This document shows positions 26,404 through 37,474 of a stretch of DNA of 64,000 bases, piece by piece. The notes below the pieces were generated by a model. The model searched no databases, was not told the DNA's origin, and saw only the letters and a list, made by a program, of their open reading frames with translations. The stretch's first letter is position 1, and every line of letters begins with the position of its first letter. Position numbers and translations under genes: made by a program. This stretch comes from Amphirosellinia nigrospora. Its lineage: Eukaryota; Ascomycota; Sordariomycetes; Xylariales; Xylariaceae. The stretch lies in contig SCHM01000001.1 in NCBI GenBank assembly GCA_004123355.1, positions 3,030,001 through 3,094,000 on the forward strand. Direction: 5' to 3'.

Positions 26404-28924
26404 ATGACCGACTTCAATAACGTACCCTTTGTGACTATTAGCTCGAGACAACCATCAGACGAAAATGGGTTTAGTAGCGGGGATTCCGCGGTAGGAACTC
26501 CCCAACGAGACTTAATGTTATTGAGAACCATGTTGTCATCTAACGCCTTTTGCTCTGTAGTATGGCTCGAGTTTGGGAGACTCCAAACCTCCCTCCGCTA
26601 CTCAGTAAGTCCGCTGGAGCCTTATTTCTCCCTTTGGCATGTCTCCAAGCCATAAACTACTTCAACGGGTATTTTTGGCTCGGGCATTTCCTGCAAGCTC
26701 CCGAAACCCCGAATAACTATTACCATAAGTGGACACTATTGACCCCAGTGTGATAATAGCGACACCAGCCGGGTCAACTACCACGTAAAGCGCCTGCCCG
26801 ACTTCGCAAAAGCTTTAGAAGACGTAAGCTCTTATTTCACTTCCCTCATGATGGGTCGCCTTACACGAAACCAGTTGATTGACTAAGGGTTGTAGTCGGC
26901 TGCCAGGGCATTTCCTAATCGTGGTGGCTCCCAGCGTTATAGGAAAGTATATGTTCTTTTACTTCATTGGGACTCAGATGACCTATTTGTATTGCCTGAG
27001 CTCGAAGACTTGGAGATATGCCTTCAGCAAGATTACAATTTTGAAACCGAGAGGTTCACCATTCCGTCGAGCAATGCGCACTTAGATCTGACGTTGAAAA
27101 TCGGGGCTATGATCAAGGATCACGAGTCGACTGACACGCTATTGATCATATACTACGGCGGCCATGCAAGAATAGATGATGCAAGACAGAGTACTTGGTG
27201 CGCGTCTCGAAATCTAGATTCGCCTTGGCTACAGTAAGTCTTCTCGTCTGTATATTTCATATAGCCCCTACTCATACCCATAAGCCTGTTTTTTTTTTTT
27301 TTTTTTTTTTTTTTTTTCATATTTTGAAAGACTAAGACTAACAATGAGAATAAGATGGTCTGCGATCCAAACTTTACTCGAAAGATCACTCTCCGACGCC
27401 TTAATCTTATTGGACTGTTGCGCCGGCGCCGCGAGCGCTACGTTCCCCACCGGCAATAGCATCGTGCGTAATTCTCGAGTCCTTTTTTTCCTGTTTCGTT
27501 AACTTTCAGAGCACGATGTTTCCTTTTTGGAACGTCATGGTATCTCAAAGCGTCTAATATCCTCGCAATTCAAGTATAGACAGCAATAACTGACTCCGAG
27601 TGTTGTAGACGGAGACGATATCAGCTTCGTCATGGGATGCTATCGCACCAAACCCAGGAAGATATTCATTTACGTCCACATTACTTGAAGTCCTCCAAGA
27701 ATGGAAGAGAAAGACATTTTCAGTAGCTATGCTACATGCCGAAATACTAGCCCGTCTGAAGCACCCCCGACCCGAAAGGCACAATGGGAGCCGCTTTGAA
27801 ACCAGAACCACCCCGGTACATTTTATGATGACCGCGAATCATAAAGCCCCGAGCATAGAGTTATGTAGGATATCCAGCGAAATATTACCACCTTCACTTC
27901 CCTCGGCATCTACCTCGGGACGCAATTCTTTTCTTGACGGCCGCTCCAGCGCCGAAGACATCCTCTTCTGAACCAAATGAGAATATTCCTCACGTAATGA
28001 TCTCTCTTGCACTCGAAGACGACCAAAACCTCAACATTAACGATTGGGAGCGCTGGCTTGCTAGTATCCCCGCATTAGCCAAATATGTCCAGGTCCAAGG
28101 AGTTTTCAAGAGCCACTCAACACTTCTTTTAGTTTCGTTACCCGTCATGGTTTGGGATATGTTGCCAGAAAATCCTGCTTGCAACTTTATAGCTTTCATC
28201 CGGTCGAACAATCTGGTTACACAAAAGCAACGGCAAGGGCAATGGAATGCTACCTCTACTGATACATCATTGACCACCGAATTGGAATCCGATCAGGGTT
28301 CTATTTGCTCGGGAACCACTGCGGTTACGATGGACCGCCTAGACGTATCGGGAAATGTGAACTGGCCCAAGATCGACCCTATCTATGAAGACAGTCAGAC
28401 GCTTAAACCTGGCTGGCCAGGAATCCAAGCAGATGTTGTACCAGCAACGCAGCCCCCTTGGGAGAGCGATGCTCGAGATTGGCTTAGTTCCATGCCTAGA
28501 TTTTCTATAAGAGAGGATCTAAGTTCTCCCTCCAGCCCGCTAAGGAGAGTTTCAAGTGTTTCCCCTCATCAACCACTCAGTCAAGCACAAACGCCCGGCC
28601 CGGCCTCCGAAACGAGTGATCAGGCCCCAAACAGACCTATACTTCCTTCTCACGCCGAGAAGAGACTAGAGGAGTATTTTATAAATAATAACCCAAAACC
28701 AACAGTTGCGGTAAAGGAATTTCTAGCGTCGAATCTCGGTCTAGAGACTGCTGATATAGATGTAAGTGGGCTATCACTTCATGCGACATTTCTTAGATGC
28801 TTATAATATTCTCTAGAGTTGGTTCCACCATCGCCATGAGCAGCAAGAAGTATCCAACAGATTGCAGAGTTTGCATATGGGTGACCAGAGTCACAACTAT
28901 CCCCAAAGGATGGCGCCCGGATGA
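26404..28924 (+). CDS. Caspase-like protein with C-terminal homeodomain, frameshifted
   Basis: A fungal caspase-like (peptidase C14-related) domain is clear. Exons 26743-26823, 26935-27233 and 27355-27463 splice to give LPDFAKALEDRYRKVYVLLL, HWDSDDLFVLPELEDLEICL, then DTLLIIYYGGHARID with the catalytic-type His (GGHA), DSPWLQWSAIQTLLE, and ALILLDCCAGAASATF with the catalytic-type Cys (DCCAG). From 27609 it continues WDAIAPNPGRYSFTSTLLEV and TPVHFMMTANHKAPSIELCR. A frame change near 27,930 leads to NIPHVMISLALEDDQNLNIN and a Ser/Pro-rich linker. The C terminus, spliced over 28762-28816, reads RLEEYFINNNPKPTVAVKEF, LASNLGLETADID and SWFHHRHEQQ, which resembles a homeodomain with the WF..R recognition helix. 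A stop follows at 28922. The N terminus before 26743 is uncertain. Such proteins are linked in fungi to signalling or regulated cell death by domain content; protease activity is inferred. Confidence 0.75.
27289..27317 (+). repeat. T29 homopolymer inside the caspase-gene intron
   Basis: Twenty-nine consecutive T lie within the intron 27234-27354 of the caspase-like gene, between the His and Cys exons. It is by far the longest homopolymer in the window and its true length is uncertain. Confidence 0.9.
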
Positions 28925-30215
28925 TCCTACCAGGCCACCTCAACAAATTACTCGAAATATTCCCTACAGGCCAGATCGTACTGATCGATCTGCGCCCAAG
29001 CACCGACTACCAGCGCTCCCATATTCACGGCGCGATCAATTTCAGAGCCCCGCGCAATTTGTCTCGCGGGCGTCCATGGAGATGATTGAAAAGGCTTTGA
29101 CAGACGAAGCTAGCCGCAGCTCCTTCGACAAGTGGTATACAAGCAAATGTGTCGTCTTTTACGATAAAGTCGTTGAATATACGTGGGAAGCCCCTGTAGC
29201 TGAGGCGTTCTTTCGGAAGTTCAAGAGCAAACACTGGTCTGGTCAGTGCTTCGTCCTCAAGGGCCATTACCGCGAATTCTCGCAGTCTTTTGATAAATAT
29301 ATCATTGGATCTACTACCACAGACAAGGCTACTAAATACTTGGCCAGTTTACAGGATGTTTCTTGGGAGAAGAGTGTAAGTGTCTGATCTGGCTTGTTTC
29401 TTCGTGAATTTTATGAATGCGAAGAAAGCAACGGCTCTCCCATACCTGAGACGGGAGATACTGATTCTATTTTAGAAAGATGAAAATCAGCGCTACGACG
29501 ACTGGCTTAAGCTCCTTGATGATGAAGACAGGGTTCACATGGCAGAGCTACCATTGGCCATAAAGTCAGAACGGCTCCAAGCGACGGAACGGTACCAACA
29601 GGCACTAGAGGATGAATTTAGACGGGCGTTTCCGAACCTTTACCGACAAGCCCAGAACCGCCAACCCGACGACAATTGGTCCGTTAAAGCGCCCATGGTA
29701 GCGCATCTCGAGCGCGGCATAGCCAAGATGCAACAGGAAGCTGCGTCTATTGAGAGGATGCGCGGCAGTGGCAGCAGTAGTGGGAGCGGCAGTATGCACA
29801 GAAAGTATGGGAACAACAATACATGGGGGCCCGTCAGCGGCCCGCCACAGTATACGCGATACCCCGACGAGGTCAAGGATACTGCGAGCAAGGAGTATTC
29901 GCGTAGAGAGACGGAAGACGATTATGATCACTACTACCATCAGCAGCACCTCAATGTTTGGCAGGGCAGCAGGCCCGCCTTAAACAAGTCTCCCTCATCA
30001 TCAACATTGAAGGGTAAGTCATCTGACGAACCGAGTTCTGGAAGCCTGAATACCCCCGCCCCAGCTCCAGCTTCCACAGCTATGGGGATGGCTACGGCTT
30101 TGGGTACGGGCTCGGCGCCCACGATAGGAGGGGCCGTTCGACTTCTGGTGGTGGTAAGAATCTGTTTACACGTATCATACGGAGCGGGAAGCCGGATGCA
30201 CCACCGTCGCGTTAA
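28921..30215 (+). CDS. Rhodanese-like domain protein, possibly the C-terminal part of the caspase gene
   Basis: A rhodanese-like fold is suggested by MILPGHLNKLLEIFPTGQIV, LIDLRPSTDYQRSHIHGAIN and FRAP, the usual D.R...Y...HI.GA.N signature. A frame change near 29,050 joins this to SRASMEMIEKALTDEASRSS, FDKWYTSKCVVFYDKVVEYT and CFVLKGHYREFSQSFDKYII. An intron 29376-29475 is followed by YDDWLKLLDDEDRVHMAELP and a long Arg/Gln/Ser-rich tail. Near the end another frame gives SSSFHSYGDGYGFGYGLGAH and GKNLFTRIIRSGKPDAPPSR, stopping at 30215. The usual rhodanese catalytic Cys loop is not evident, since FYDKVVEY occupies its place, so it may be catalytically inert. The first ATG overlaps the upstream stop (ATGA at 28921-28924), leaving no intergenic space, which suggests one fused gene with a frame error. 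Two separate genes remain possible. Confidence 0.7.
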
Positions 30216-30537
30216 GCTTGGGTACTAAACACTATCTATCTACTACCCTAAATAATCATAGAAGGGTGTAGAGATGACTGGCAGCTACATTTATGATATC
30301 TATGCACGAGATTTCACTTCGAAGGAGCGAAACGCTGAATTCTGAGGAGCCAGATTACATTCCGTGTATTGACCAACGCCTCATCTTCCAGCCATGACCC
30401 AGTTGGCAGAGGGCATCAGGAATCAGGAAAGCTTTATTAGGTAGCAATTGGAAGCTCCCACACCCCTTGGTGAAGTGCACCCTGCCGAACCCTAGTATCA
30501 TGTAGTATACTGAAAAGAAAACCAAAATAAATATTTT

Positions 30538-30640
30538 GCTTTCGTTCTTAGCGAAGGAGGTATAAACAGTAAAACAAAAAGGATCTAATCGAGAAATCTT
30601 CGTTTCACTCCGTCGTACCTCGTTCGCTAAGAACGAAAGC
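30538..30640. repeat. Inverted repeat able to form a hairpin between convergent genes
   Basis: A 25-bp arm at 30538-30562 is matched by its reverse complement at 30616-30640 with a single mismatch; the core is GCTTTCGTTCTTAGCGAA. The loop is 53 nt. It lies 12 bp beyond the end of the HET-domain reading frame and about 320 bp past the rhodanese stop. It could be a relic of a small inverted-repeat element or a structured 3' end. Confidence 0.85.
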
Positions 30641-30651
30641 ATTTATACTCA

Positions 30652-31982
30652 TCAGCAACCCCACCGGCGACCTTGATCCATAAAGGAGCTGTGAAGATAT
30701 GGCCCGTTCGCTTGCCGTTGCTGGATGGACGCGGAAAATCTTGCTTTGGGCTGCCTCGTGAGTTTGAAGCAACCCATGATAAACCGGGCAACCTCTAATG
30801 CGCCCCGATGTATGTAGCCATGTCGCGTCTCAGCTAATGCCAGTTTCTTCGTAATTGCATGAGACGCATAACTGCAAAGTGACCAAGGCAAGATAGGTAA
30901 AATATATCATAATCGTAGTTAGGCCTGGGCCCAATCCACCAGAGACAGTAAATCGTAAAGCCTATCTCGGATATCGTGGCATCTAGCTCTTTGGACGCTA
31001 TTTTCATCGCGTCCCAGAGAATCAAAGAACGTTGGCATGTCAAAGCGGTTAAATGAGTAAATGTCTGAGCAGATGAATAAACACGGCGCCACATACTACC
31101 GGAAGGATCGTGAAATGAATAACGCCAGGTGATGAGCCGACGTAGGATAGGTAGTCTTTTGTAGCAGTCCGCCCATATTTAGCTCAATAGTCCGTATGAG
31201 CCGCCTGAGGCGTGTGTTTTCATGGGTATCCGTAAACACCTCGTCAAATCCGTGACGCGTTTCTCCGTGCAATAATCTTGTCCACAGCAAATAGTTGTCG
31301 TTTTCGCTAAAAAGCAACTCTTGGAGAGTCCAGACGCACAGAAACCTTCTCATAAATCTAGAAACGGCTCGCAGCAGACGGTGTTTAGACGCAGTCGTTT
31401 GAGAGAGCTTCCATTTCAAGCTTGCTCGACTCGACTCTCTGTGCCGGTCCCACGCCTCCCCGTGCATATCACTGGCGGATATCACCAAAGCGAGGGTATG
31501 CCTCGCTTATCTGGGCAAATAGCAGGCTCTTTTTTTTTTTTTTTTTTTAGATATTTGAAAAGAAATACGCTTTCATCTTCATGGTGAGCAACAAAGGCGA
31601 TGACGTGCTCCGTATTTCGGTAAATATCTCCCATTATAGCAACCTGTAAGTCCTTTTCATATAGGTTGCTCTGGTTAATACAGAGAGCATCAATCCGATA
31701 GTGCCGACTGCGCTTGTGCTGGTAAACTTGACGTAGTGTGTAATGACAATTCTCTCGGACTTGTATCTCTGTTGTTAAGCTTGATGAAACTGGCCGGTTA
31801 GGATCTCCCCATGTATACGATATGGCGTAATAGGACGGCGCCACATCAACCCGCCAGGTCTTGAGCTCACAATGAATCGTACCATTGCCTATTGTGTAGT
31901 GTATTATTTCTAAAAGGAGGATGTAGTGCTGCGGAGAAGGTAGTGCTTGGTATAGAGACTGGCTTATTTGCCCGCTATCCAT
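30652..31982 (-). CDS. HET-domain (heterokaryon incompatibility) protein, frameshifted or decayed
   Basis: HET-domain proteins trigger cell death after fusion of incompatible fungal hyphae. The start is ATG 31982. The HET signature blocks are clear: YYAISYTWGDPNRP, HYRIDALCINQSNLYEKDLQ and VAIMGDIYRNTEHVIAFVAH. After a homopolymer tract (A19 on this strand, reading KYLKKKKKK) the frame changes. It resumes with FLCVWTLQELLFSENDNYLL, the W.LQE motif following the HET core, and with the late motif RCHDIRDRLYDLLSLVDWAQ in yet another frame near 30,990-31,040. A last plausible segment is AITKKLALAETRHGYIHRGA, ending at 30652. At least three frame breaks are needed, so the gene may be inactive, although sequence error at the homopolymer is equally likely for the first. 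It converges with the caspase/rhodanese gene. Confidence 0.8.
31530..31548 (+). repeat. T19 homopolymer in the HET gene
   Basis: Nineteen T on the plus strand sit inside the HET coding region, directly after the conserved N-terminal blocks. The tract codes for lysines in the open frame, or may mark an intron boundary or an insertion. Confidence 0.9.
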
Positions 31983-33993
31983 GATGTATTAAGAGATGAT
32001 AAGCGTAAGGAACTGTTAATTGCCTTATGTCGAGCGCTGGACTGATCTCCTGGTCTTCATTGTTGAGATTAGTAACATATAGGCAGGCTGCATGATTTGC
32101 AGTCAAAGGAGAAATGCAAACTGCGAAAGTAAAGTGGCAGTTGAAGCGCTGTCTGACAACTACACTTAAAAATCAGCAGCAGGCCTACAGGTGCAGATAG
32201 ACTATATGGCGGCGGGATTTTGTACCTTAAACATTCCTTTCTAGATGTCACAACACTAAACAGCATTTCTACAGTACTTAGTAAACTCATTTCAGTATTG
32301 AGTCATTCCACTATAATTGGGTTTTATACCTTACAAAGGATTAGAGAGCTACTTTAAATTTTGATAGCACTACTTTACAATTAATATAGCCCTTAGGTCT
32401 ATAACGGCCTGTGACAAGGGCTTGTGATCAAGTGCTTGGGACTCGGTGTTCTATTCAGCTAATAATCCTTTTGGGAGCTATAGGGTGTCTAGTTTCCCAT
32501 CTCTGTCTTCAATGTAACCATGCCTAAAGTCCCATATTTCTAGACAAAATACGAGGCCTCCAGACCTCCGGTCCTAGGTTTATTCGATAGGGAGTTGTAC
32601 TACACGAGGATATATTAACCAGGACTCCTTCTGTCTCCTTCCAGATATCTGAGCCCCTAAGGAGGGTGTCGGAGGACATCGGCCATCTCGGACTCTGTGG
32701 CTCAGAATCCTACGGCTAGTGGTCATATGGATTATTCATGTGACTCGACCGGCGAATCTCTGGTGTTGCACATTCTCTTATCTTTTCTTCCCTTTTCTCA
32801 TCATAGGTAGTTGTCTTATTTTACATGCTTATAAGCTGTTATTTAGATCCTTTCTACTAGATACGACTATAGTCCGGAAAACGCCGGATCCGGTCCGCTC
32901 TCCTATAAGTAGATGAGCCAGGTGAGCGCCAAATTAACCAGCGAATCCTTGGTGTTGTACACATTTCGTTTTTCACTTGATTCTTATTTCATTTCATTTC
33001 GTTTTCAATACTACTAATTATAATCGCGTAAGCTTGCTCGCTTATATGAGATTTTCTATACTACACGTGTATTGAGTAGGCGGCTATGATGCACATTATT
33101 ATTACCAACCATCAAATACCTAGGTAACTAACCCAACAACTTTGTTAGATACTCGAAAATACCACGCTTGGGTCATCGCATGTCTATATATATCATATGA
33201 ATGGATATATAAACTCGCATGGATAAGTGCGACATATCACAAACTCTCGAGAAGCTCGCACTGCTACTTACAGTGAATTAGCGCTCAAGTCCTCTTTCCA
33301 GTGACTCCTTTGCTATTACACGACACCCTGCGAAGGGAATTCAAACACCACAAGTTACGTAGAAAGCAACATATGCAACCACTGCCCGTACCATGCCGTC
33401 ATTGTCCGAGCCGCCAACGGTACCTAATCTTTCACATGAATGGGTATGTCGGCCCGTTTGCTTTGACGATATGTAATACAGCACAAGGTTCTAAAATCAT
33501 GCTTGCCGTGATAGCCGAGTTTCTTGGCCTCGCTGCTATATGGTAACAGGGCTAAGTGCACAATATAATACCTACCTATCAAAACATGTGCAGGGAATCT
33601 ATAGCAGGCGGGTCATCCTGCAAGGTCAGCAGCGCGCCTGACTAGATGGATTGTATTGGTCGTCCGTCGGTTTCGAAGCGAGAGAAATTGTATTAATAAA
33701 TATGTGTATCAAATCTGAGTACTCCTGAGGCGATATATAAGCTACTGCAAGGCAGCGACTGTGAGGCCATCTAGATGCCGCCAAAACGCCAGGGACAATT
33801 AAAAGAGAGAATCTACCCTTACACTTGAGGCTGGGAAATGCCGAATCACCCTCCATAGAAGAAGTTGCTCACTCCAAACGATGCTGTGCCAAAGTGCCGA
33901 TGCCCGACCCCTCCCAAATCTTGGTGTTGTATGTGCAATGGTAAATGTATGCCAGTCCAGTAGCGATCCAATCCGAATTGGATAAACTTCAAA
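31983..33993. other. AT-rich intergenic region with degenerate repeats
   Basis: No gene is supported. The stretch holds one copy of a dispersed repeat (32418-32578). It also holds two short related segments, near 32,750 and 32,939, both containing GCGAATC followed by TGGTGTTG, as in decayed transposon ends. Microsatellite-like ATAT stretches occur near 33.19 kb. Confidence 0.45.
32418..32578 (+). repeat. Dispersed degenerate repeat, copy A
   Basis: This segment aligns by eye with 41817-41966 over about 150 bp, sharing GGGCTTGTG, GTTCTA.TCAGCTA.TAATC, GTCTCTAGTTT-like and GGTC-CAGG-like blocks. I estimate roughly two thirds identity. The family is unknown; decayed transposable-element sequence is the likely source. 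Confidence 0.55.
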
Positions 33994-35738
33994 TCAAACC
34001 GCCGCCAATGGAAGCGGTCGGTAAATGTAACGCCTAGGTTGTACATGCCTATTAGCGGGCACCGAATCCGTCGCGCTTGCAATATTATATTCCCTCAAAT
34101 CCCATTCGCCTCTCTGTGCCTTTTCAAGGACTTCACGGCCCTTCTCAGTAAGATCGGGTTTGCCGCCCTTGTCCGTGGCTTGAGTGAAGAAGACCGGTAT
34201 AAAAGGTTCATTCGTTCGCTCTCGTTCCCGGCCTTTTCCCTCTGTTTCTCTTCTAATTCGATTTTGACGTTTGTGGCCTTTGAATATTGTTTTGATAGGA
34301 TGGCCTGGGTGACGCCGCCCAGAGCTTCAAGGACTCGTTTTCGGCCTGCTGCTCCACAGGCGGTAATGTCTTGGTCGCAACCGCCAAGGGGTTGAGGTCA
34401 ATGATGGTAATTTGTTTGTCGGGGGGGTGGGATTCCTAGCAGCTGTGTTAGTTTAGATCCCCAAACAGTGACAATCCAGTACGTACCACCGGCTTTGGCC
34501 CCAAAGTGAATACAACCTTATCCTTCCAACCGCCGCCTAACCGGGCGACAACATCCGAGTCTGGTACGTCCCTGATGCGCACCTTGTCGTCATTTTCGGG
34601 ATCATACTTGAAGATGACACCCTCAACCTTGTTCTGTGCGCGACCAAGCCACCCATCCTCCACATAATTCAGGATCGCCTTGAGTTTTGTCCTGGCGCAG
34701 GTGATATATGCAACATCGCCAACGGTGACACTAAGGGCACCACGCAAGAGACCACCGAGATGTGCGGCAGGATGTGTAAGTTGGTATGTCTCGTTATCCC
34801 ATCGCTCGAGGGTGACAAAAATGCCCAGATTGTGCTCTCCGGGGGAGACCTTGATAGCGGTGCCGGTGAACTTGGCACTAATCTGGTCATAACCCCTAGC
34901 ATGAAGGCCCTTCTCTGGGCAGCTAACGTAGAAAGCGCTGACTGGGGGGTGGTGCGATGTCTGTTCGGTGAGGTACGATATCCTAACAGTAGGCCCAGCC
35001 GGGTTCAAGGATGTCGGAACGACAGAGACGCTGGAGGCTGTTCGAGGATCTATCTTGCCCGACTTGACCGAGGATGCAGCACTGCTAAGACCACTCTTTG
35101 CGCCGTTAACAGTGAGGTTTTTGGTGTCAATGGGTGGCGCATTATCCTCGGCTTCCCAGTTGCAACGAAAGAACTCGCCCAAACAGGAATTGTATGGCTT
35201 GCAGGGCTTCCCTTTAACATATTTCAAGTCTTTGGTGAACCAGAAGCGGAGGACCTCGAGCATGCGATCGAGAGGCTCGTCGGATGTGCCTATGGCGGCG
35301 AAGGCGCTAGGATTGTCGAGGTAGTTCCAGTATTCTAGATTCGGTGTAGGTTCAAGTAGTTGAGAGGGAAGAGAGAAGCGAACGGACGCAAGATCTGACA
35401 CGCCTATAAACCTGGATGGCAAATACAATTAGCAATGTCCCGAAGACGCTGGTGTTCAGGCCTAGTAGCGAACATGACACAAGAAAGAGGAACAAAGGGG
35501 CTTGAAGAATCGAGCTTGGGTGCGGGTCCGATCACGGACAGCGACCCCAATGCTCCATCTCCATGGCTCGCCCATCTCCCATCTCCCGTCTCCCATCTCC
35601 CGTCTTTCAAAACAGGGGGAACTCAGAGGCGGTTCGATACCTACTTTCGTAAGATGGCTAGGAATGTTTTGAGCTTGGACCCGTCGCTCTGAGGGACGTC
35701 TTCTTCTGTGTTGGCGATTGGGGGGGCGCTGAAGCCAT
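33994..35738 (-). CDS. Oxysterol-binding protein related lipid-transfer protein (Osh type), frameshifted
   Basis: OSBP-related proteins exchange sterol or phosphatidylserine for PI4P at membrane contact sites. A start at ATG 35738 gives MASAPP, but one base in the G7 run at 35720-35726 must change to enter IANTEEDVPQSDGSKLKTFL. Intron 1 (35644-35412) holds a CCATCTC-type tandem repeat. Exon 2 is intact for about 310 residues: FIGVSDLASVRFSLPSQLLE, LDRMLEVLRFWFTKDLKYVK, CKPYNSCLGEFFRCNWE, the OSBP signature EQTSHHPPVSAFYVSC, and GGLLRGALSVTVGDVAYITC. A last intron (34486-34436) leads to ITIIDLNPLAVATKTLPPVE. Two further frame changes are needed, near GAW/GVTQAILSKQYSKATN and before ERTNEPFIPVFFTQATD. 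The C-terminal part reads GGKPDLTEKGREVLEKAQRG. No PH domain or ankyrin repeats precede the ligand-binding domain, so it is a short Osh4/Osh6-like form. Confidence 0.9.
35572..35604. repeat. Tandem CCATCTC/CCGTCTC heptamers in the OSBP first intron
   Basis: About four alternating copies of CCATCTC and CCGTCTC lie on the plus strand within intron 1 of the OSBP gene, leaving that intron strongly purine-biased on its own strand. Confidence 0.75.
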
Positions 35739-35945
35739 TGCCGTGGTTGTAAGCGATGGTGGCTTCGAACGAATGCTGAACAAGGGGTCCTTTGGGGCAC
35801 TTGGGACGGAAAGACCAAATAGACTGAGGATAATAGAGCCAAGACAAAGCCTACGTAGATGATGAAGCTGCTTTGGAGATATAATCCCGTGCTAGTGAAG
35901 CTGGATGGGATAAGATCGGAGTGCAGAGTCGCTAGGTTATGTTAG

Positions 35946-35965
35946 TTGTGTTGTGTTGTGTTGTG
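35946..35965. repeat. (TTGTG)4 tandem repeat upstream of the OSBP gene
   Basis: Four perfect copies of TTGTG lie about 210 bp upstream of the proposed OSBP start, probably in its promoter or 5' UTR. Confidence 0.85.
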
Positions 35966-37456
35966 TTAGTGAGGGCTACAAGAGCACAAGTGATGGGAGA
36001 TAGGAGGATGTAGGAGTCTCACTGTTGAGGGCTACGATAAGCTACATCTGGGCATCTGAGCAGCACTGCACTGCGCCGATAAGCCGAAATCTGGGGCCGT
36101 GCCGGCGCTCGCTAGCCTACCTGGGCACCTTGTGACGCCGTCGCGTGTGCTAAATGGTGCTATTGGCGTGCTAATCAATAAATACCTGGGTACCTCAGGT
36201 TTCAGTATGAGCCTTGATCGCTGAAACTGACTGCTGTGGCGTGGCTTGGCACTGCTGGCCGGTGTTCTGCAATGATGCAACTGGGTTAGGTACTAAACCA
36301 GGTAGGTAGGTGCACACAGTGCCTTAAGTACTTATCTAGACTTCAGTGGGCAACTAACAGGTACCTGGTTACTGCTGTAGTATAGCAGCGTAGGCGTTGC
36401 CGTTAGCCAGGTGCGCCTGGAAACTTGAGGCTACCTAAAGATTTCTCATCCCATGTTTTTATTGTGCAGGAACCAATCATTCCACCACGAGTTTCAAAGT
36501 GGGAGAACTAGATTGCATGCCATAACCCTCTGTTGTGACTGGGCGCCTTAGCTCTCAGTCAACACCACCCACCACCCAACCTACCTTGTAGGTAGATTAA
36601 ATGGATGTGACCCTGTGTTCTTATCAGCCCTGTGACCAAACGGGACGAAACGGGACATAATGAGGGGTCGGCGGAGGGTGGTGATGCAATTCAGGGGTGA
36701 CGTCAAGGGATCCTCTGTCCGATTCTTTGATTTGTGATTTGTGATTCGTGTTTCGTACCTAGGTAATGCTTCTCAACTTCAGAAGCGTACTTACTTACCT
36801 ATGAAGCCCACAAATAACCAAGTTACGAGTTAAGGTTTGTCAAGAAATGCCGTGTGACGCTGTACTTCTTACTACCTAATATGTGGTTTTGGATCTCAAA
36901 GTTGTAACTTATTACCCAGGCTTTCACCAAGTCAAAGTCTGAGTTGAGTTGTCTTAAGCAGTGTATCCTTCACTACAGTGAGACCAACTAGCAGGAGGGC
37001 TGGTCGTATACACTATAATTAACAATTATTGCCGCCTTTATGAGTAGTTCAATCACAGTCTAACAGTTTCCAAGCAAAAGGAAATAAAACTTACCGTGGT
37101 TTTTTTTAATATTTTTTTTAAATAAATAATTGGGTTTCCACTTGTCTCGCTGAGGCTGCCCCAAGCAATTAGGTTCGCCTTCTGTAAGGAACGTGAGATG
37201 CCGAGCGCCTAACGTCTGTTCAGTAATAATATAATGAGATAGAAGTGTCTTCTCAGTTTTAACTCCAAAGGCGCAGGAACTAATTCAGGGGAAGAGTGTG
37301 GCTTTGAGGCCTCAACTGAAGCCAATTTCAAGTTAGGGCCGACTCCGAACCGATTCCGAACCGTCTCGGGCGGTACGTCAAACCGACCGATGTAGCTTCG
37401 GAAGTACCGAAATGATGTCTATCTATCAACGGGCGAGTATGAGACTCAAATTGGAC

Positions 37457-37474
37457 GTGTGTGTGTGTGTGTGT
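37457..37474. repeat. (GT)9 microsatellite
   Basis: Nine perfect GT dinucleotides lie in non-coding sequence. Confidence 0.9.

Noticed and set aside
33301-33546. Frame with LRREFKHHKLRRKQHM and CRHCPSRQRYLIFHM resembling a C2H2 zinc finger
   Set aside because: Only one partial Cys/His pattern is present, with wrong spacing, and there is no continuing frame. At best it is a relic.
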